Shown one piece after another: positions 25,428 through 34,309 of a stretch of 64,000 bases of DNA. Numbering within the stretch: position 1 is the first letter of the stretch; each line of letters opens with the position of its first letter. The stretch covers positions 620,001 through 684,000 of the forward strand of contig OZ257149.1 in NCBI GenBank assembly GCA_965279085.1, read 5' to 3'. The DNA comes from UBA7672 sp965279085 (GTDB lineage Bacteria > Pseudomonadota > Alphaproteobacteria > Caulobacterales > Hyphomonadaceae). The position numbers and the translations under genes were made by a program. The notes below the pieces were generated by a model. That model was given only the letters and a program-made list of their open reading frames with translations. It was not told where the DNA came from and ran no database searches.

Positions 25428-25450
25428 GGGTGAAACGAGGGAGACACTAA

Positions 25451-26854
25451 GTGTCCGACGCTATCTTCAAGACCATCAAGGAAAAAGACGTCCAGTACGT
25501 CGACCTGCGCTTCACCGACATGCGCGGGAAGATGCAGCACGTCACATTCGACCTCTCCATGGTCGACAAGTCGCTGTTCGTTGACGGCACCATGTTCGAC
25601 GGTTCGTCGATCTCCGGCTGGAAGGCCATCAACGAGTCCGACATGCTGCTGATGCCGGATCCGTCGTCCGCACGCATCGACCCGTTCTTCCAGAATACGA
25701 CGCTGTCGATCATGTGCGACATCCTCAACCCGAACGACAACACGCCGTACAACCGTGACCCGCGCACGATGGCCAAGAAGGCCGAGATGTACCTGAAGTC
25801 GGCCGGCATCGGCGACACGGCGTACTTCGGCCCCGAGGCCGAGTTCTTCGTGTTCGACGACGTGAAGTGGAGCACGGACCCGAACAACACGGGCTATTCG
25901 TTCGACGACCGCGAACTGCCGTTCAACACCGGCAAGTCCTACGAAGGCGGCAACATGGGCCACCGTCCGGGCCCGAAGGGCGGCTACTTCCCGGTTCCGC
26001 CGGTCGACTCGCTGCAGGACATGCGCTCGGAAATGCTGACGCTGATGGCCGAGATGGGCCTGCAGCCGGAGAAGCACCACCACGAGGTCGCCCCCGCGCA
26101 GCACGAGCTGGGCATGCGTTTCAACACGCTGGTCCAGATGGCCGACAACATGCAGCTGTACAAATACATCGTGCACAACGTCGCGCACTCGTACGGCAAG
26201 ACCGCCACCTTCATGCCGAAACCGTACTACAAGGACAACGGCTCGGGCATGCACGTCCACCAGTCGATCTGGAAAGGCGACAAGCCGCTCTTCGCCGGCG
26301 ACAAATATGCGGACCTCAGCCAGGAATGCCTCTGGTATATCGGCGGCATCATCAAGCACGCCAAGGCGATCAACGCGCTCTCGAACGCGACCACCAACTC
26401 CTACAAGCGTCTCGTCCCGGGCTATGAAGCGCCCGTGCTGCTCGCCTACTCGGCGCGCAACCGCTCGGCCTCGGTCCGTATTCCGTGGACCCCGTCGCCG
26501 AAGGGCAAGCGCATCGAGGTCCGCTTCCCGGATCCGGCGTCGAACCCGTACCTGACCTTCACGGCCCTCATGATGGCCGGCCTCGACGGCATCGCGAAGA
26601 AGATCGATCCGGGTCCGGCCATGGACAAGGACCTCTACTCGCTGCCGCCGGAAGAGCTGAAGAACATCCCGACCGTCTGCGGTTCGCTCCGCCAGGCGCT
26701 CGAGAGCCTCGACGGCGACCGCGACTTCCTCAAGGCGGGCGGCGTGATGGACGACGATTTCATCGACGCCTACATCGACCTCAAGATGGAAGAAGTGCTG
26801 CGCATGGAAACCCATCCGCACCCGGTCGAATTCGACATGTACTACAAGTCCTAG
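25451..26854 (+). CDS. glnA: Glutamine synthetase type I
   Basis: This 467-residue enzyme makes glutamine from glutamate and ammonia with ATP. GSI marks are MFDGSSISGW near residue 50, the ATP-site KPYYKDNGSGMHVHQS, and RSASVRIPW. The adenylylation site Tyr396 lies in KDLYSLPPEE, as in the GlnE-regulated I-beta subgroup. The start is GTG 25451, preceded by GAGGGAG. It is cotranscribed with glnB and ends in a strong terminator, convergent with the phospholipase C gene. Confidence 0.98.
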   Translation: MSDAIFKTIKEKDVQYVDLRFTDMRGKMQHVTFDLSMVDKSLFVDGTMFDGSSISGWKAINESDMLLMPDPSSARIDPFFQNTTLSIMCDILNPNDNTPYNRDPRTMAKKAEMYLKSAGIGDTAYFGPEAEFFVFDDVKWSTDPNNTGYSFDDRELPFNTGKSYEGGNMGHRPGPKGGYFPVPPVDSLQDMRSEMLTLMAEMGLQPEKHHHEVAPAQHELGMRFNTLVQMADNMQLYKYIVHNVAHSYGKTATFMPKPYYKDNGSGMHVHQSIWKGDKPLFAGDKYADLSQECLWYIGGIIKHAKAINALSNATTNSYKRLVPGYEAPVLLAYSARNRSASVRIPWTPSPKGKRIEVRFPDPASNPYLTFTALMMAGLDGIAKKIDPGPAMDKDLYSLPPEELKNIPTVCGSLRQALESLDGDRDFLKAGGVMDDDFIDAYIDLKMEEVLRMETHPHPVEFDMYYKS

Positions 26855-26905
26855 TTGACCTTCAGCCTGGCGGTTCGCCGTCAGGCTTGCCGGGGGGCAA
26901 GGAAG

Positions 26906-26940
26906 CGGCGCTGGAGCGATCCAGCGCCGTTCTCTTTTTT
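26906..26940 (+). terminator. glnA intrinsic terminator
   Basis: Perfect 10-bp stem CGGCGCTGGA / TCCAGCGCCG with a GCGA tetraloop at 26906-26929, followed by TTCTCTTTTTT. It separates glnA from the convergent phospholipase gene. Confidence 0.92.
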
Positions 26941-26950
26941 GGCGATGACG

Positions 26951-29026
26951 TCAGCTCTGCAGCAGCTTCACAAGGGCGCCCATCGCCGGATCAGCGACGC
27001 TTACTTCGCCATTGTCGATGCGGCCTGCGAAACGCTGGCGCCACCCGGCGCGCCCATCGAGCTTGAGGTCGTACCAGCCCCAGTTGTCAGACAGGTCCCA
27101 CAGCTGGTTCGCGGCGCCACCTGCTGGCAGGGTCGTGGACCACGCCTTGAGTTCGTCAGCATACGCACCGGGCTCGACCTTGATCGTGCGCGCAGCCTTG
27201 CCCGGATTGGTGAGGCGCAGCTGGATCTTGCGACCGACGGCGACCAGTGTCGCCAGCGGCGCATCTGCCCCGCCCCCGCTTGTGAAACGGCGATGGAAGC
27301 CGTTGGGTCCGTGGACCGAGAGATCGCAGGGGCCTGACGGCCATTCGTCCTGCAGCATCTTCTGTGGCTCGACAATGTAGCGCCGCGGTGGCTGGTCGAG
27401 GCGCAGCAAGTCATAGACATGGAACACCGCGCTCGTGCCGCCGGTATTGCGGAACGTGATGCGCGCGGGATCGCTGGCCGTCAGCGTAACGTCCAGCGCA
27501 TAGGGCAAGGCGCGCGAACGGCGCAGGCCGGCCGGTTGCGCTGCGATGTGGGGTTCTGCGGGCGTTGGCGGCGTGGTGCGCTTGGTCGTCTGGGCGGCGC
27601 GTTTGGCCGCGTCGAGCGTGGCGGGGAGTTGCGTCAGCGTTTCGTTCGGCGTCTTGAAATCGAAGCAGCTGGTGAGGTCGCCGCAGACCGCGCGGCGCCA
27701 GGCCGAGATGTTCGGCTCCATCACGCCGAAGCGCGCCTCGCAGAAGCGGATGACTGAGGTGTGGTCGAATACTTCGGAGTTGACCCAGCCACCGCGCGCG
27801 AAAGGCGAGATCACATACATCGGCACGCGAGGGCCGAGGCCATAGGGACGGCCCATCAGATCGTCGCGCTCCGATGTCTTCTCGCTGTCGGCGCGGACGA
27901 GATGGTATTCACCTGCGGTGTCGACGGTGGATGCGCCAAGCAGCTTGCCGTTGGCGTCCTTCGATGGCGGCGCCGGCGGCGGCATGTGGTCGAAGAAGCC
28001 GTCATTTTCGTCGAAGTTGATGAGGAAGACCGTGCGTGCCCAGACGTCCGGATTGGCCGTCAGGCAATCGAGCACGCGGGAGATGTAGTCGGCGCCTTGC
28101 GCCGGGCTCGATGGGCCGGGGTGTTCGCTGTCGGCAGCGGGCGAGATGACCCATGAGACCTGCGGCAGTGTTCCGGCCATGACGTCGGCGCGCAGAACGT
28201 CGAGGTGCTGAGTGGAGAGGCCTTTAGCGACCAGCGCGGCATTGCTGCCAGCAGCCTTGGCCAGCGCATCGCGATAGGGCTTGAAGCCGACGAGCGGGTT
28301 GTCGCCGAAATTGTCGGCCATGTCCTCGTAGATCTTCCAGCTGACGCCGGCGGTCTCGAGGCGTTCGCAATAGGTGGTCCAGAGATAGGGCTGCTTTGCG
28401 TTCGGCTGTTTTTCCGGAAGCGTGTCGTGCGAGTTGGAGATCGATGGGCCGCCGCGCGTGCCCTGCCCGTCATTCGTGCCCGACCACTGGAAAAGCCGGT
28501 TGGTGTTGGTGCCGCCGATGAAGGAGCAGTGATACGCGTCGCAGATCGTGAAGGCGTTTGCGAGTGCGAACTGGAAGGGGATGTCGGCCTGCTCGTAATA
28601 GCCCATCGCATGCGGATGCTTCTGGTCGGGCCACGCGCTCATGCGGCCATTGTCCCAGGCGTACTGAGCATCGGCCCAGTTGTGCGGCGTGCCCTCGACG
28701 CGCATGTGGGCGAAGGTCTTCGCGGTATCGAGCGGGAATGGAGCGACGACCGGCGGGCCGCCTTTCGTGCTCGCTTGCGCCCAGACCGTGCGGCCGCCGG
28801 CGAGCGGGATCGGGAAGCGATCGCCGAAGCCGCGCACGCCGTTCATCGTGCCGAAGTAGTGATCGAAGGAGCGGTTCTCCTGCATCAGGATCACGACGTG
28901 ATCGACGTCCTTGATCGTGCCGGTCTTCGATTTCGCGTCGATGGCCCAGGCCTTGGCGATGGACGGAGGCAGCGTGAGAGCGGCGGCTCCGAGGGCGAGA
29001 ATCCGGCGGCGGTCGATGCTTGTCAT
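26951..29026 (-). CDS. Tat-exported phospholipase C / acid phosphatase-type phosphoesterase
   Basis: This 691-residue protein starts with a Tat signal (DRRRILALG and a hydrophobic stretch ending AKAWA). The catalytic phosphoesterase domain has VILMQENRSFDHYFG, FIGGTNTNRLFQWSG and NFDENDGFFDHMPP, which hold the metal and phosphate ligands of the bacterial PLC/AcpA superfamily. Two C-terminal DUF756-type beta domains follow, as in phosphocholine-specific PLCs. It likely cleaves phospholipids outside the cytoplasm and may free phosphate. ATG 29026 is chosen for the Tat signal; the frame is open further upstream. It is divergent from dacB. Confidence 0.9.
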   Translation of the reverse strand: MTSIDRRRILALGAAALTLPPSIAKAWAIDAKSKTGTIKDVDHVVILMQENRSFDHYFGTMNGVRGFGDRFPIPLAGGRTVWAQASTKGGPPVVAPFPLDTAKTFAHMRVEGTPHNWADAQYAWDNGRMSAWPDQKHPHAMGYYEQADIPFQFALANAFTICDAYHCSFIGGTNTNRLFQWSGTNDGQGTRGGPSISNSHDTLPEKQPNAKQPYLWTTYCERLETAGVSWKIYEDMADNFGDNPLVGFKPYRDALAKAAGSNAALVAKGLSTQHLDVLRADVMAGTLPQVSWVISPAADSEHPGPSSPAQGADYISRVLDCLTANPDVWARTVFLINFDENDGFFDHMPPPAPPSKDANGKLLGASTVDTAGEYHLVRADSEKTSERDDLMGRPYGLGPRVPMYVISPFARGGWVNSEVFDHTSVIRFCEARFGVMEPNISAWRRAVCGDLTSCFDFKTPNETLTQLPATLDAAKRAAQTTKRTTPPTPAEPHIAAQPAGLRRSRALPYALDVTLTASDPARITFRNTGGTSAVFHVYDLLRLDQPPRRYIVEPQKMLQDEWPSGPCDLSVHGPNGFHRRFTSGGGADAPLATLVAVGRKIQLRLTNPGKAARTIKVEPGAYADELKAWSTTLPAGGAANQLWDLSDNWGWYDLKLDGRAGWRQRFAGRIDNGEVSVADPAMGALVKLLQS

Positions 29027-29119
29027 GACGGGGAGACTAGCCGGGACGCGTGACATGGTCATGTCCCCGTAAGCACGAAGGCGCTTTCCGTTTGGGCATG
29101 GGCGGCTAGGTTCGGCAGG

Positions 29120-30565
29120 ATGCGAGTCTTGCTTTCCCTTGTGGCGCTTGGGCTTTCCGCCTGCACCAGCCTGTCCGACCGGGCCAGCGAGATGCTGGCG
29201 GAGGGGCCGGAGGGGACACGCTGGGGGCTCGTCGTGATGACGATGGACGGGCGCGAGCTTGTCTCGATCCGCCCTGACGAACGGTTCACGCCGGCCTCCA
29301 ACACCAAGCTGTTCACGGCTGCGGCCGCGTTTCACCGGTTGGGCGACATGACCGTTCCCGATCCGTCGATGGGCACGTCGGTGCGGTTAAAGCCGAATGC
29401 TGACGGGCCGCCGGACATCATTCTTGTCGGCGGCGGCGATGCCATGCTGATCGACGCGCCGGATTGCGAGCGCGACTGCCTTTCCTCGCTGGCCGATGCG
29501 GTGGTGTCGAATGGCGTCACGGAAATCGGCGGCGTGATCGCCGACGACACGCTCTATCCGTTCGAGCGATGGGGACCGGGCTGGAGCCATGAAGATCTGC
29601 TGACGCGATCAGGAGCTCCGGTTTCCGCCCTTACGGTCAACAGCAACGAACTCTCGCTGGTCATCACGCCTGGCGCGACGCCCGGCGACAAGGCAATCGT
29701 GGCGTGGCGCGAGAACCCGCCACTGGCGCAGATCACGGGCGTAGTCACTTCGGTTGCTGAACAGACTTCGGCGGAGGGCGTGATCATCGAGCGCGGCTGG
29801 GGCGCGGTACGCGTCGAAGGGCGCGTGACCGCCGGTGGTCCGACGATCGTGCGCCCCATCGCTGTAGAAGACCCCGCGCAGGCTGCTGCTGACAGGTTCG
29901 TGGCGCTTTTGCGAGAGCGCGAAATAGAGGCGGGAGCAACCGCGATCTACCATCGCCAGACCGCCCTGACCGACTTCGATCCGGACGCAACCGGATTTGC
30001 CCCTCTGAAGTGGGAAGGCGTCGAGATCGGCCGCCTACTCCCGCCGCCACTGATCGAAGACGTGACTTTCCTGATGAAGCAGAGCCAGAACCAGCATTCG
30101 GAAATGCTGCTGCGAAGGCTGGGCCTGATCGAGGGCAGCGGATCGCGTGTTCATGGGTTGGCCGTTATTGAGGACATGCTCTCCGAAGCAGGCGCATCGC
30201 GAAACAGCTGGGACTTCGCCGACGGCTCCGGCATGTCGGTCTACAATCGTGTTACCCCACGCATGGTCGCGAATTTCCTGCGGTGGACGACTGCCCAACC
30301 GTGGGGCGAGGCGTTCCGGGCCACCCTCCCGATTGGCGGCGTCGACGGCACGCTGCGGCGGCGGTTCGGCGGAACCTTGCTGGAAGGCAAGGTCTTCGCC
30401 AAGACGGGTACGCTGAGGGGCGTAAACGCCTTGTCAGGATTCATGACCACGAAGAGCGGGAAGACCCTGATTTTCTCGGCCTACGCCAATGACCGGCCGT
30501 CGGAAGCCGGGTCCGCGATTGCGGCGATGGACGCCGCACTCGTTACCATTGCGGAAATGAACTGA
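29120..30565 (+). CDS. dacB: D-Ala-D-Ala carboxypeptidase/endopeptidase, PBP4 family
   Basis: This 481-residue protein is a class C low-molecular-weight penicillin-binding protein that trims peptidoglycan. It carries a lipoprotein signal (LSAC, Cys15). The active-site motifs are SNTK (Ser60, Lys63), SQN in MKQSQNQHSE and KTGT in FAKTGTLRG. The long insert between the first two motifs is normal for PBP4. Being a lipoprotein rather than soluble is a notable variant. It is followed by an SLT-like lipoprotein gene, also for the cell wall. Confidence 0.93.
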   Translation: MRVLLSLVALGLSACTSLSDRASEMLAEGPEGTRWGLVVMTMDGRELVSIRPDERFTPASNTKLFTAAAAFHRLGDMTVPDPSMGTSVRLKPNADGPPDIILVGGGDAMLIDAPDCERDCLSSLADAVVSNGVTEIGGVIADDTLYPFERWGPGWSHEDLLTRSGAPVSALTVNSNELSLVITPGATPGDKAIVAWRENPPLAQITGVVTSVAEQTSAEGVIIERGWGAVRVEGRVTAGGPTIVRPIAVEDPAQAAADRFVALLREREIEAGATAIYHRQTALTDFDPDATGFAPLKWEGVEIGRLLPPPLIEDVTFLMKQSQNQHSEMLLRRLGLIEGSGSRVHGLAVIEDMLSEAGASRNSWDFADGSGMSVYNRVTPRMVANFLRWTTAQPWGEAFRATLPIGGVDGTLRRRFGGTLLEGKVFAKTGTLRGVNALSGFMTTKSGKTLIFSAYANDRPSEAGSAIAAMDAALVTIAEMN

Positions 30566-30622
30566 ACCCAGTTTGTGCAAAGGGTTGGAGCGGCTTTAAC
30601 CGGCTTCGGTTATCATCCGCGC

Positions 30623-31246
30623 ATGGGTCGGAAACTCGCCGCCATATCGCTCATCACGGCGCTGCTTGCCAGCGCTTGCGCAAGCGCGCCTCAGCCGTCG
30701 AACACCGAGATCGCGGACGCATGCAAGCTGCTCCAGCAGAACCGGGAGTGGCACGAAGCGCTGCGCGAGACGGCGCGGAACTGGGGCGCCCCGATGGGCT
30801 TTCAACTGGCCGTGATCAAGCAGGAAAGCAGCTTCGACGCCAACGCCCTCGCCCCACGCGGCGAGCGCAAGTTCTTCGGCCTGCTGGAAGGCGACCGCGT
30901 GTCCACCGCCGAGGGCTACAGCCAGGCGCTCAACGACACCTGGAACGAGTACAAGAAGAAGACCAACAACTGGAACGCCAACCGCAACAACTTCCGCGAC
31001 GCCAGCGACTTCATCGGCTGGTACTACAACACCAACGGCCAGCGCGTGGGCATCAACCAGTACGACTACCGCGCTCACTACTTGATCTACCACGAAGGCG
31101 CCGGCGGCTACACGCGCGGGACGTGGAAGACCAAGGGCTGGCTGGTGGACGTCGCCAGCCGCGTTGCGGCGCAGGCCTCGCGCTATGAAAGCCAGATGAG
31201 CACCTGCGATGCGCTGAAGCCGCAGAAGCTGTTCGGTATCTTCTAG
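30623..31246 (+). CDS. Lipoprotein with SLT-like transglycosylase fold (putative)
   Basis: This 207-residue protein has a lipoprotein signal (LLASAC, Cys near residue 18). The segment QLAVIKQESSFDANA resembles the start of a soluble lytic transglycosylase domain, where the Glu before Ser-Ser/Ser-Phe is catalytic. The rest is rich in Asn, Trp and Tyr (NNWNANRNNFRDASDF, GWYYNTNGQ). Peptidoglycan cleavage is an inference from this motif. It follows dacB by 57 bases on the same strand. The frame extends 48 bases upstream, but ATG 30623 places the lipobox properly. Confidence 0.7.
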   Translation: MGRKLAAISLITALLASACASAPQPSNTEIADACKLLQQNREWHEALRETARNWGAPMGFQLAVIKQESSFDANALAPRGERKFFGLLEGDRVSTAEGYSQALNDTWNEYKKKTNNWNANRNNFRDASDFIGWYYNTNGQRVGINQYDYRAHYLIYHEGAGGYTRGTWKTKGWLVDVASRVAAQASRYESQMSTCDALKPQKLFGIF

Positions 31247-31320
31247 GCAATCCCGCCGCACATCGGCGCTTCTGGTCGGCAGGCGATGGACATTGCCGGC
31301 TCACCGTGTTGCTTTGAAGC

Positions 31321-32874
31321 GTGGGTGACGAGACGGCTCAAGCGGGGCGACGCAACCGGTTCCTGGATGCGGTGGAGAGGCTGGGCAATGCCCTGCCTGA
31401 TCCGATATTCATTTTCGTCGCCATCATCATACTGCTGGTGATCGTGTCGGTGATCGGCTCATCCGCGGGGTGGGCGGCGGTTAATCCGGTTACGGGTGAC
31501 ACGCTTGTTGTCTCGAGCCTGCTCAGCGAGGCGAACATCGAGAAGCTGTTCGTGGAGATGCCGCGTACCTACACCGGCTTTGCACCCCTTGGCTTCGCGT
31601 TGACGATCATGCTGGGCGCCGCTGTGGCGGAACGCTCGGGACTGCTGACCGCGATGATGCGCGCCAGTCTGGGCAGCGCCCCGAAAAGCATCCTTGTGCC
31701 GATGGTGTTCGTGCTGGGCATGCTGGCGACCCACGCGAACGATGCGGCCTACATGGTTTATGTGCCGCTGGCAGGGATCGTGTTCGCGGCGGCCGGGCGT
31801 CATCCGGTGCTGGGCCTGATCTCTGGATTTGCGGGCGCGGCGGTGGGTCTCGCAGGCAACCTCTTCCCCGGACAATACGATGTGCTGCTGCTGGGCATCA
31901 CGGAGACAGGCGCGCGGCTGCTCGATCCAGAGTGGACAATGAACCCGCTGGGCAACTGGTATTTCAGCATCGGCATCGCTGTCGTGTTCACGGCGGTTGG
32001 ATGGTGGGTTCTCGAACGTGTCGTCTCGCCGCGCTTGGGCAAGTGGGAGGGTGAAAGCGGCGTCGCGGATCTTGCCGGCGTTGTACTGTCGCCCATCGAG
32101 AAGAAGGGGCTGATTTGGGCGGGCGTGGCCGCGCTCGGCGTGGCTGGGCTGGCGACAGCGCTGGTTATGTGGCCGGGGTTCACGCCGCTGATGGATGAAA
32201 AGGCGAACGGCAGCCAGCAGATGACGCCATTCTTCCGCAGCATCGCAGCGCTGCTGTTCCTGCTCTTCATCGCGACGGGCTGGACCTATGGCGCGGTGAC
32301 CGGAAGCATCAAGACACACCGTGACGTGGTGATGATGATGGTGAAGGGGCTGGAGGTTATCCTGCCCTATCTCGTGCTGATCTTCTTCGCGGCACACTTC
32401 GTGGCGATGTTCGGCTGGTCCAATCTCGGACCGATCACGGCGATCGCCGGGGCGGACCAGTTACGCGCGATGGCGGCGCCGCCAGCTGTGCTGCTGCCGA
32501 TCCTGGCGACCATGTCGGCTTGGCTCGATTTCCTTATTGCATCGGGATCGGCGAAGTGGGCCGCAATGGCGCCGGTGGCAACGCCCATGATGATGTTGCT
32601 TGAAGTCTCGCCCGAGATGACGACGGCGGCCTACCGCGTCGGCGATACCGTGACCAACCTGATCTCGCCGCTGAACCCCTATGTGGTTCTGACCATGGTA
32701 TTCGCGCAGCGCTGGGTGCCGAACTTCAGGCTAGGAACAATGATCGCGATGACGCTGCCACTGGCGGCGGCTTTCTATGTTTCCGGAGTAGCGCTGACGG
32801 CGGTGTGGGTGGCGCTGGGCATACCGGTCGGACCTGCGGCGCCCGTGGAATACCACGTGCCGGGCCTCAACTAG
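31321..32874 (+). CDS. AbgT family transporter
   Basis: This 517-residue protein has about a dozen hydrophobic segments and reads as AbgT family: LGNALPDPIFIFVAIIILL at the start, NDAAYMVYVPLAG, a conserved Gly-rich loop LAGNLFPGQYD, and near the end VGDTVTNLISPLNPY. AbgT of E. coli imports p-aminobenzoyl-glutamate; other members export sulfonamides or metabolites. The start is GTG 31321, with a weak ribosome-binding site. An M20 amidohydrolase gene converges on it four bases away, an association known from the E. coli abg locus. Confidence 0.9.
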   Translation: MGDETAQAGRRNRFLDAVERLGNALPDPIFIFVAIIILLVIVSVIGSSAGWAAVNPVTGDTLVVSSLLSEANIEKLFVEMPRTYTGFAPLGFALTIMLGAAVAERSGLLTAMMRASLGSAPKSILVPMVFVLGMLATHANDAAYMVYVPLAGIVFAAAGRHPVLGLISGFAGAAVGLAGNLFPGQYDVLLLGITETGARLLDPEWTMNPLGNWYFSIGIAVVFTAVGWWVLERVVSPRLGKWEGESGVADLAGVVLSPIEKKGLIWAGVAALGVAGLATALVMWPGFTPLMDEKANGSQQMTPFFRSIAALLFLLFIATGWTYGAVTGSIKTHRDVVMMMVKGLEVILPYLVLIFFAAHFVAMFGWSNLGPITAIAGADQLRAMAAPPAVLLPILATMSAWLDFLIASGSAKWAAMAPVATPMMMLLEVSPEMTTAAYRVGDTVTNLISPLNPYVVLTMVFAQRWVPNFRLGTMIAMTLPLAAAFYVSGVALTAVWVALGIPVGPAAPVEYHVPGLN

Positions 32875-32878
32875 GCGC

Positions 32879-34093
32879 TCACGCCTGTTCGAAACCTTCG
32901 GAGAGGAATGCCTCCGCGATGGCGCAATGGAGCGCCGCGCCACGCGCCATGACGCGCTCGTCCAGCACCATGCGGTTGGAGTGGAGCGCGCAGCAGGTGC
33001 GCCAATCGCCGCCTTCGGGCGTAGCGCCCAGGAACATCATCGCGCCGGGCGCCTTCTGGAGGACGTAGGAGAAGTCCTCGGCTCCCATCATCGGATGAGG
33101 CATCTCGAACCAGGCTTCCTCGCCAAAGAGTTGTTTCGTGGTGCGGCGGGCAAGGGCCACGGCGCGATCATCGCAGAGCGTCACGGGGAAGCCGGGAATG
33201 AGATTTAGGTCCGCTTCGCACATGTGCGCGGCGCAAACATGCTCCACCACGCGCTTCATGCCCTCGCGCACGATGGCGCGCGATTTCTCGGAGAAGGTGC
33301 GGATGGTGCCTTCGATGAAGGCCGTCTCCGGGATCACATTGTTGGTGGAGCCGGTCTTGATGTGCGCTATCGTGAGCACGGCGGGGTCGAAGGCGGGAAC
33401 ACGGCGGGTGATCATCGACTGTAGCGCGAGCACCATCTCGCACGCGACGGGGATCGGATCGACGGCGTCGTGCGGCTGAGAGGCGTGGCCGCCCTTGCCC
33501 TTGATGGTGAGTTCGATGCGGTCGGCGGCGGCGAGCAAGGGGCCGGGGCGACCGGCGAAAACGCCGTTGGCGATGTTGGGCGTGATATGCAGCGCGTAGG
33601 CGGCGTCGGGCAGCGGACTGATCAGGCCGTCATCCAGCATGTAGCGTGCGCCATGCCAGCCTTCTTCACCCGGCTGGAACATGAACTGCACTGTTCCGGC
33701 GAGGCGATCGCGCTGGGCGCACAGCGCGTGAGCGGCGGCCACCAGCATGGCGACGTGTGTGTCGTGCCCGCAGGCGTGCATGGCGTTCTGAACGGTGGAT
33801 GCAAAGGATAGCCCCGTGTCCTCGTTCATCGGCAGCGCATCCATGTCGCCACGCAGGAGAACGGTGCGGCCGTTGGAGGGACCACGCAGAGTAGCGATGA
33901 AGCCGGAGGTGGAAGGACCCTCAGCATATTCGAGCGGGAGACCGGCGAGCGCGGCCTTGGCCTTCGCGGTCGTCAGCGGATTGTGGAGGCCGATCTCGGG
34001 CTCGGCATGGATGGCGCGGCGCAACTCGATCATTTCGGGCAGGCGGGCCTCGGCGGCCTCGATCCAGTGCTGCATCACGTCGGACTTGGTCAT
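32879..34093 (-). CDS. M20 family amidohydrolase (AbgB/hippurate hydrolase-like)
   Basis: This 404-residue metallopeptidase hydrolyses amide bonds of N-acyl amino acids or aminobenzoyl-glutamate-type compounds. Zinc-site marks are RGDMDALP, MHACGHDTHVA, PGEEGWHGARYM and MMGAEDFSYVL. The lid domain is between (IELTIKGKGGHASQPHDAVDP). It lacks a signal peptide, so it acts in the cytoplasm on imported substrate. Its stop lies four bases from that of the AbgT transporter, a convergent pair, so the two are not one operon. Divergent from parE. Confidence 0.9.
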   Translation of the reverse strand: MTKSDVMQHWIEAAEARLPEMIELRRAIHAEPEIGLHNPLTTAKAKAALAGLPLEYAEGPSTSGFIATLRGPSNGRTVLLRGDMDALPMNEDTGLSFASTVQNAMHACGHDTHVAMLVAAAHALCAQRDRLAGTVQFMFQPGEEGWHGARYMLDDGLISPLPDAAYALHITPNIANGVFAGRPGPLLAAADRIELTIKGKGGHASQPHDAVDPIPVACEMVLALQSMITRRVPAFDPAVLTIAHIKTGSTNNVIPETAFIEGTIRTFSEKSRAIVREGMKRVVEHVCAAHMCEADLNLIPGFPVTLCDDRAVALARRTTKQLFGEEAWFEMPHPMMGAEDFSYVLQKAPGAMMFLGATPEGGDWRTCCALHSNRMVLDERVMARGAALHCAIAEAFLSEGFEQA

Positions 34094-34309
34094 GTCGGCA
34101 TTCCCTGTTCGCGCCCACCTTCGGCCAATCCCACCCGAATGGGAACCATCCGGCCCCGATGCTGTGGATCATCTGCTGTGGGAAGCGCTTTGAAGTCGCA
34201 ACAAGCCCGGATTACAAGGGTTTCTTAATCGGCAGAATTGTCCAGTCGGCGGGCTTCGGGCTAGCTCCGGGCTCACGATTCCGGCGTTGATTCGGTCTTC
34301 AGGAAACTC

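Noticed and set aside
25400..26821. Leftward open frame opposite glnA
   Set aside because: Antisense shadow of glnA; no start signal and no family match.
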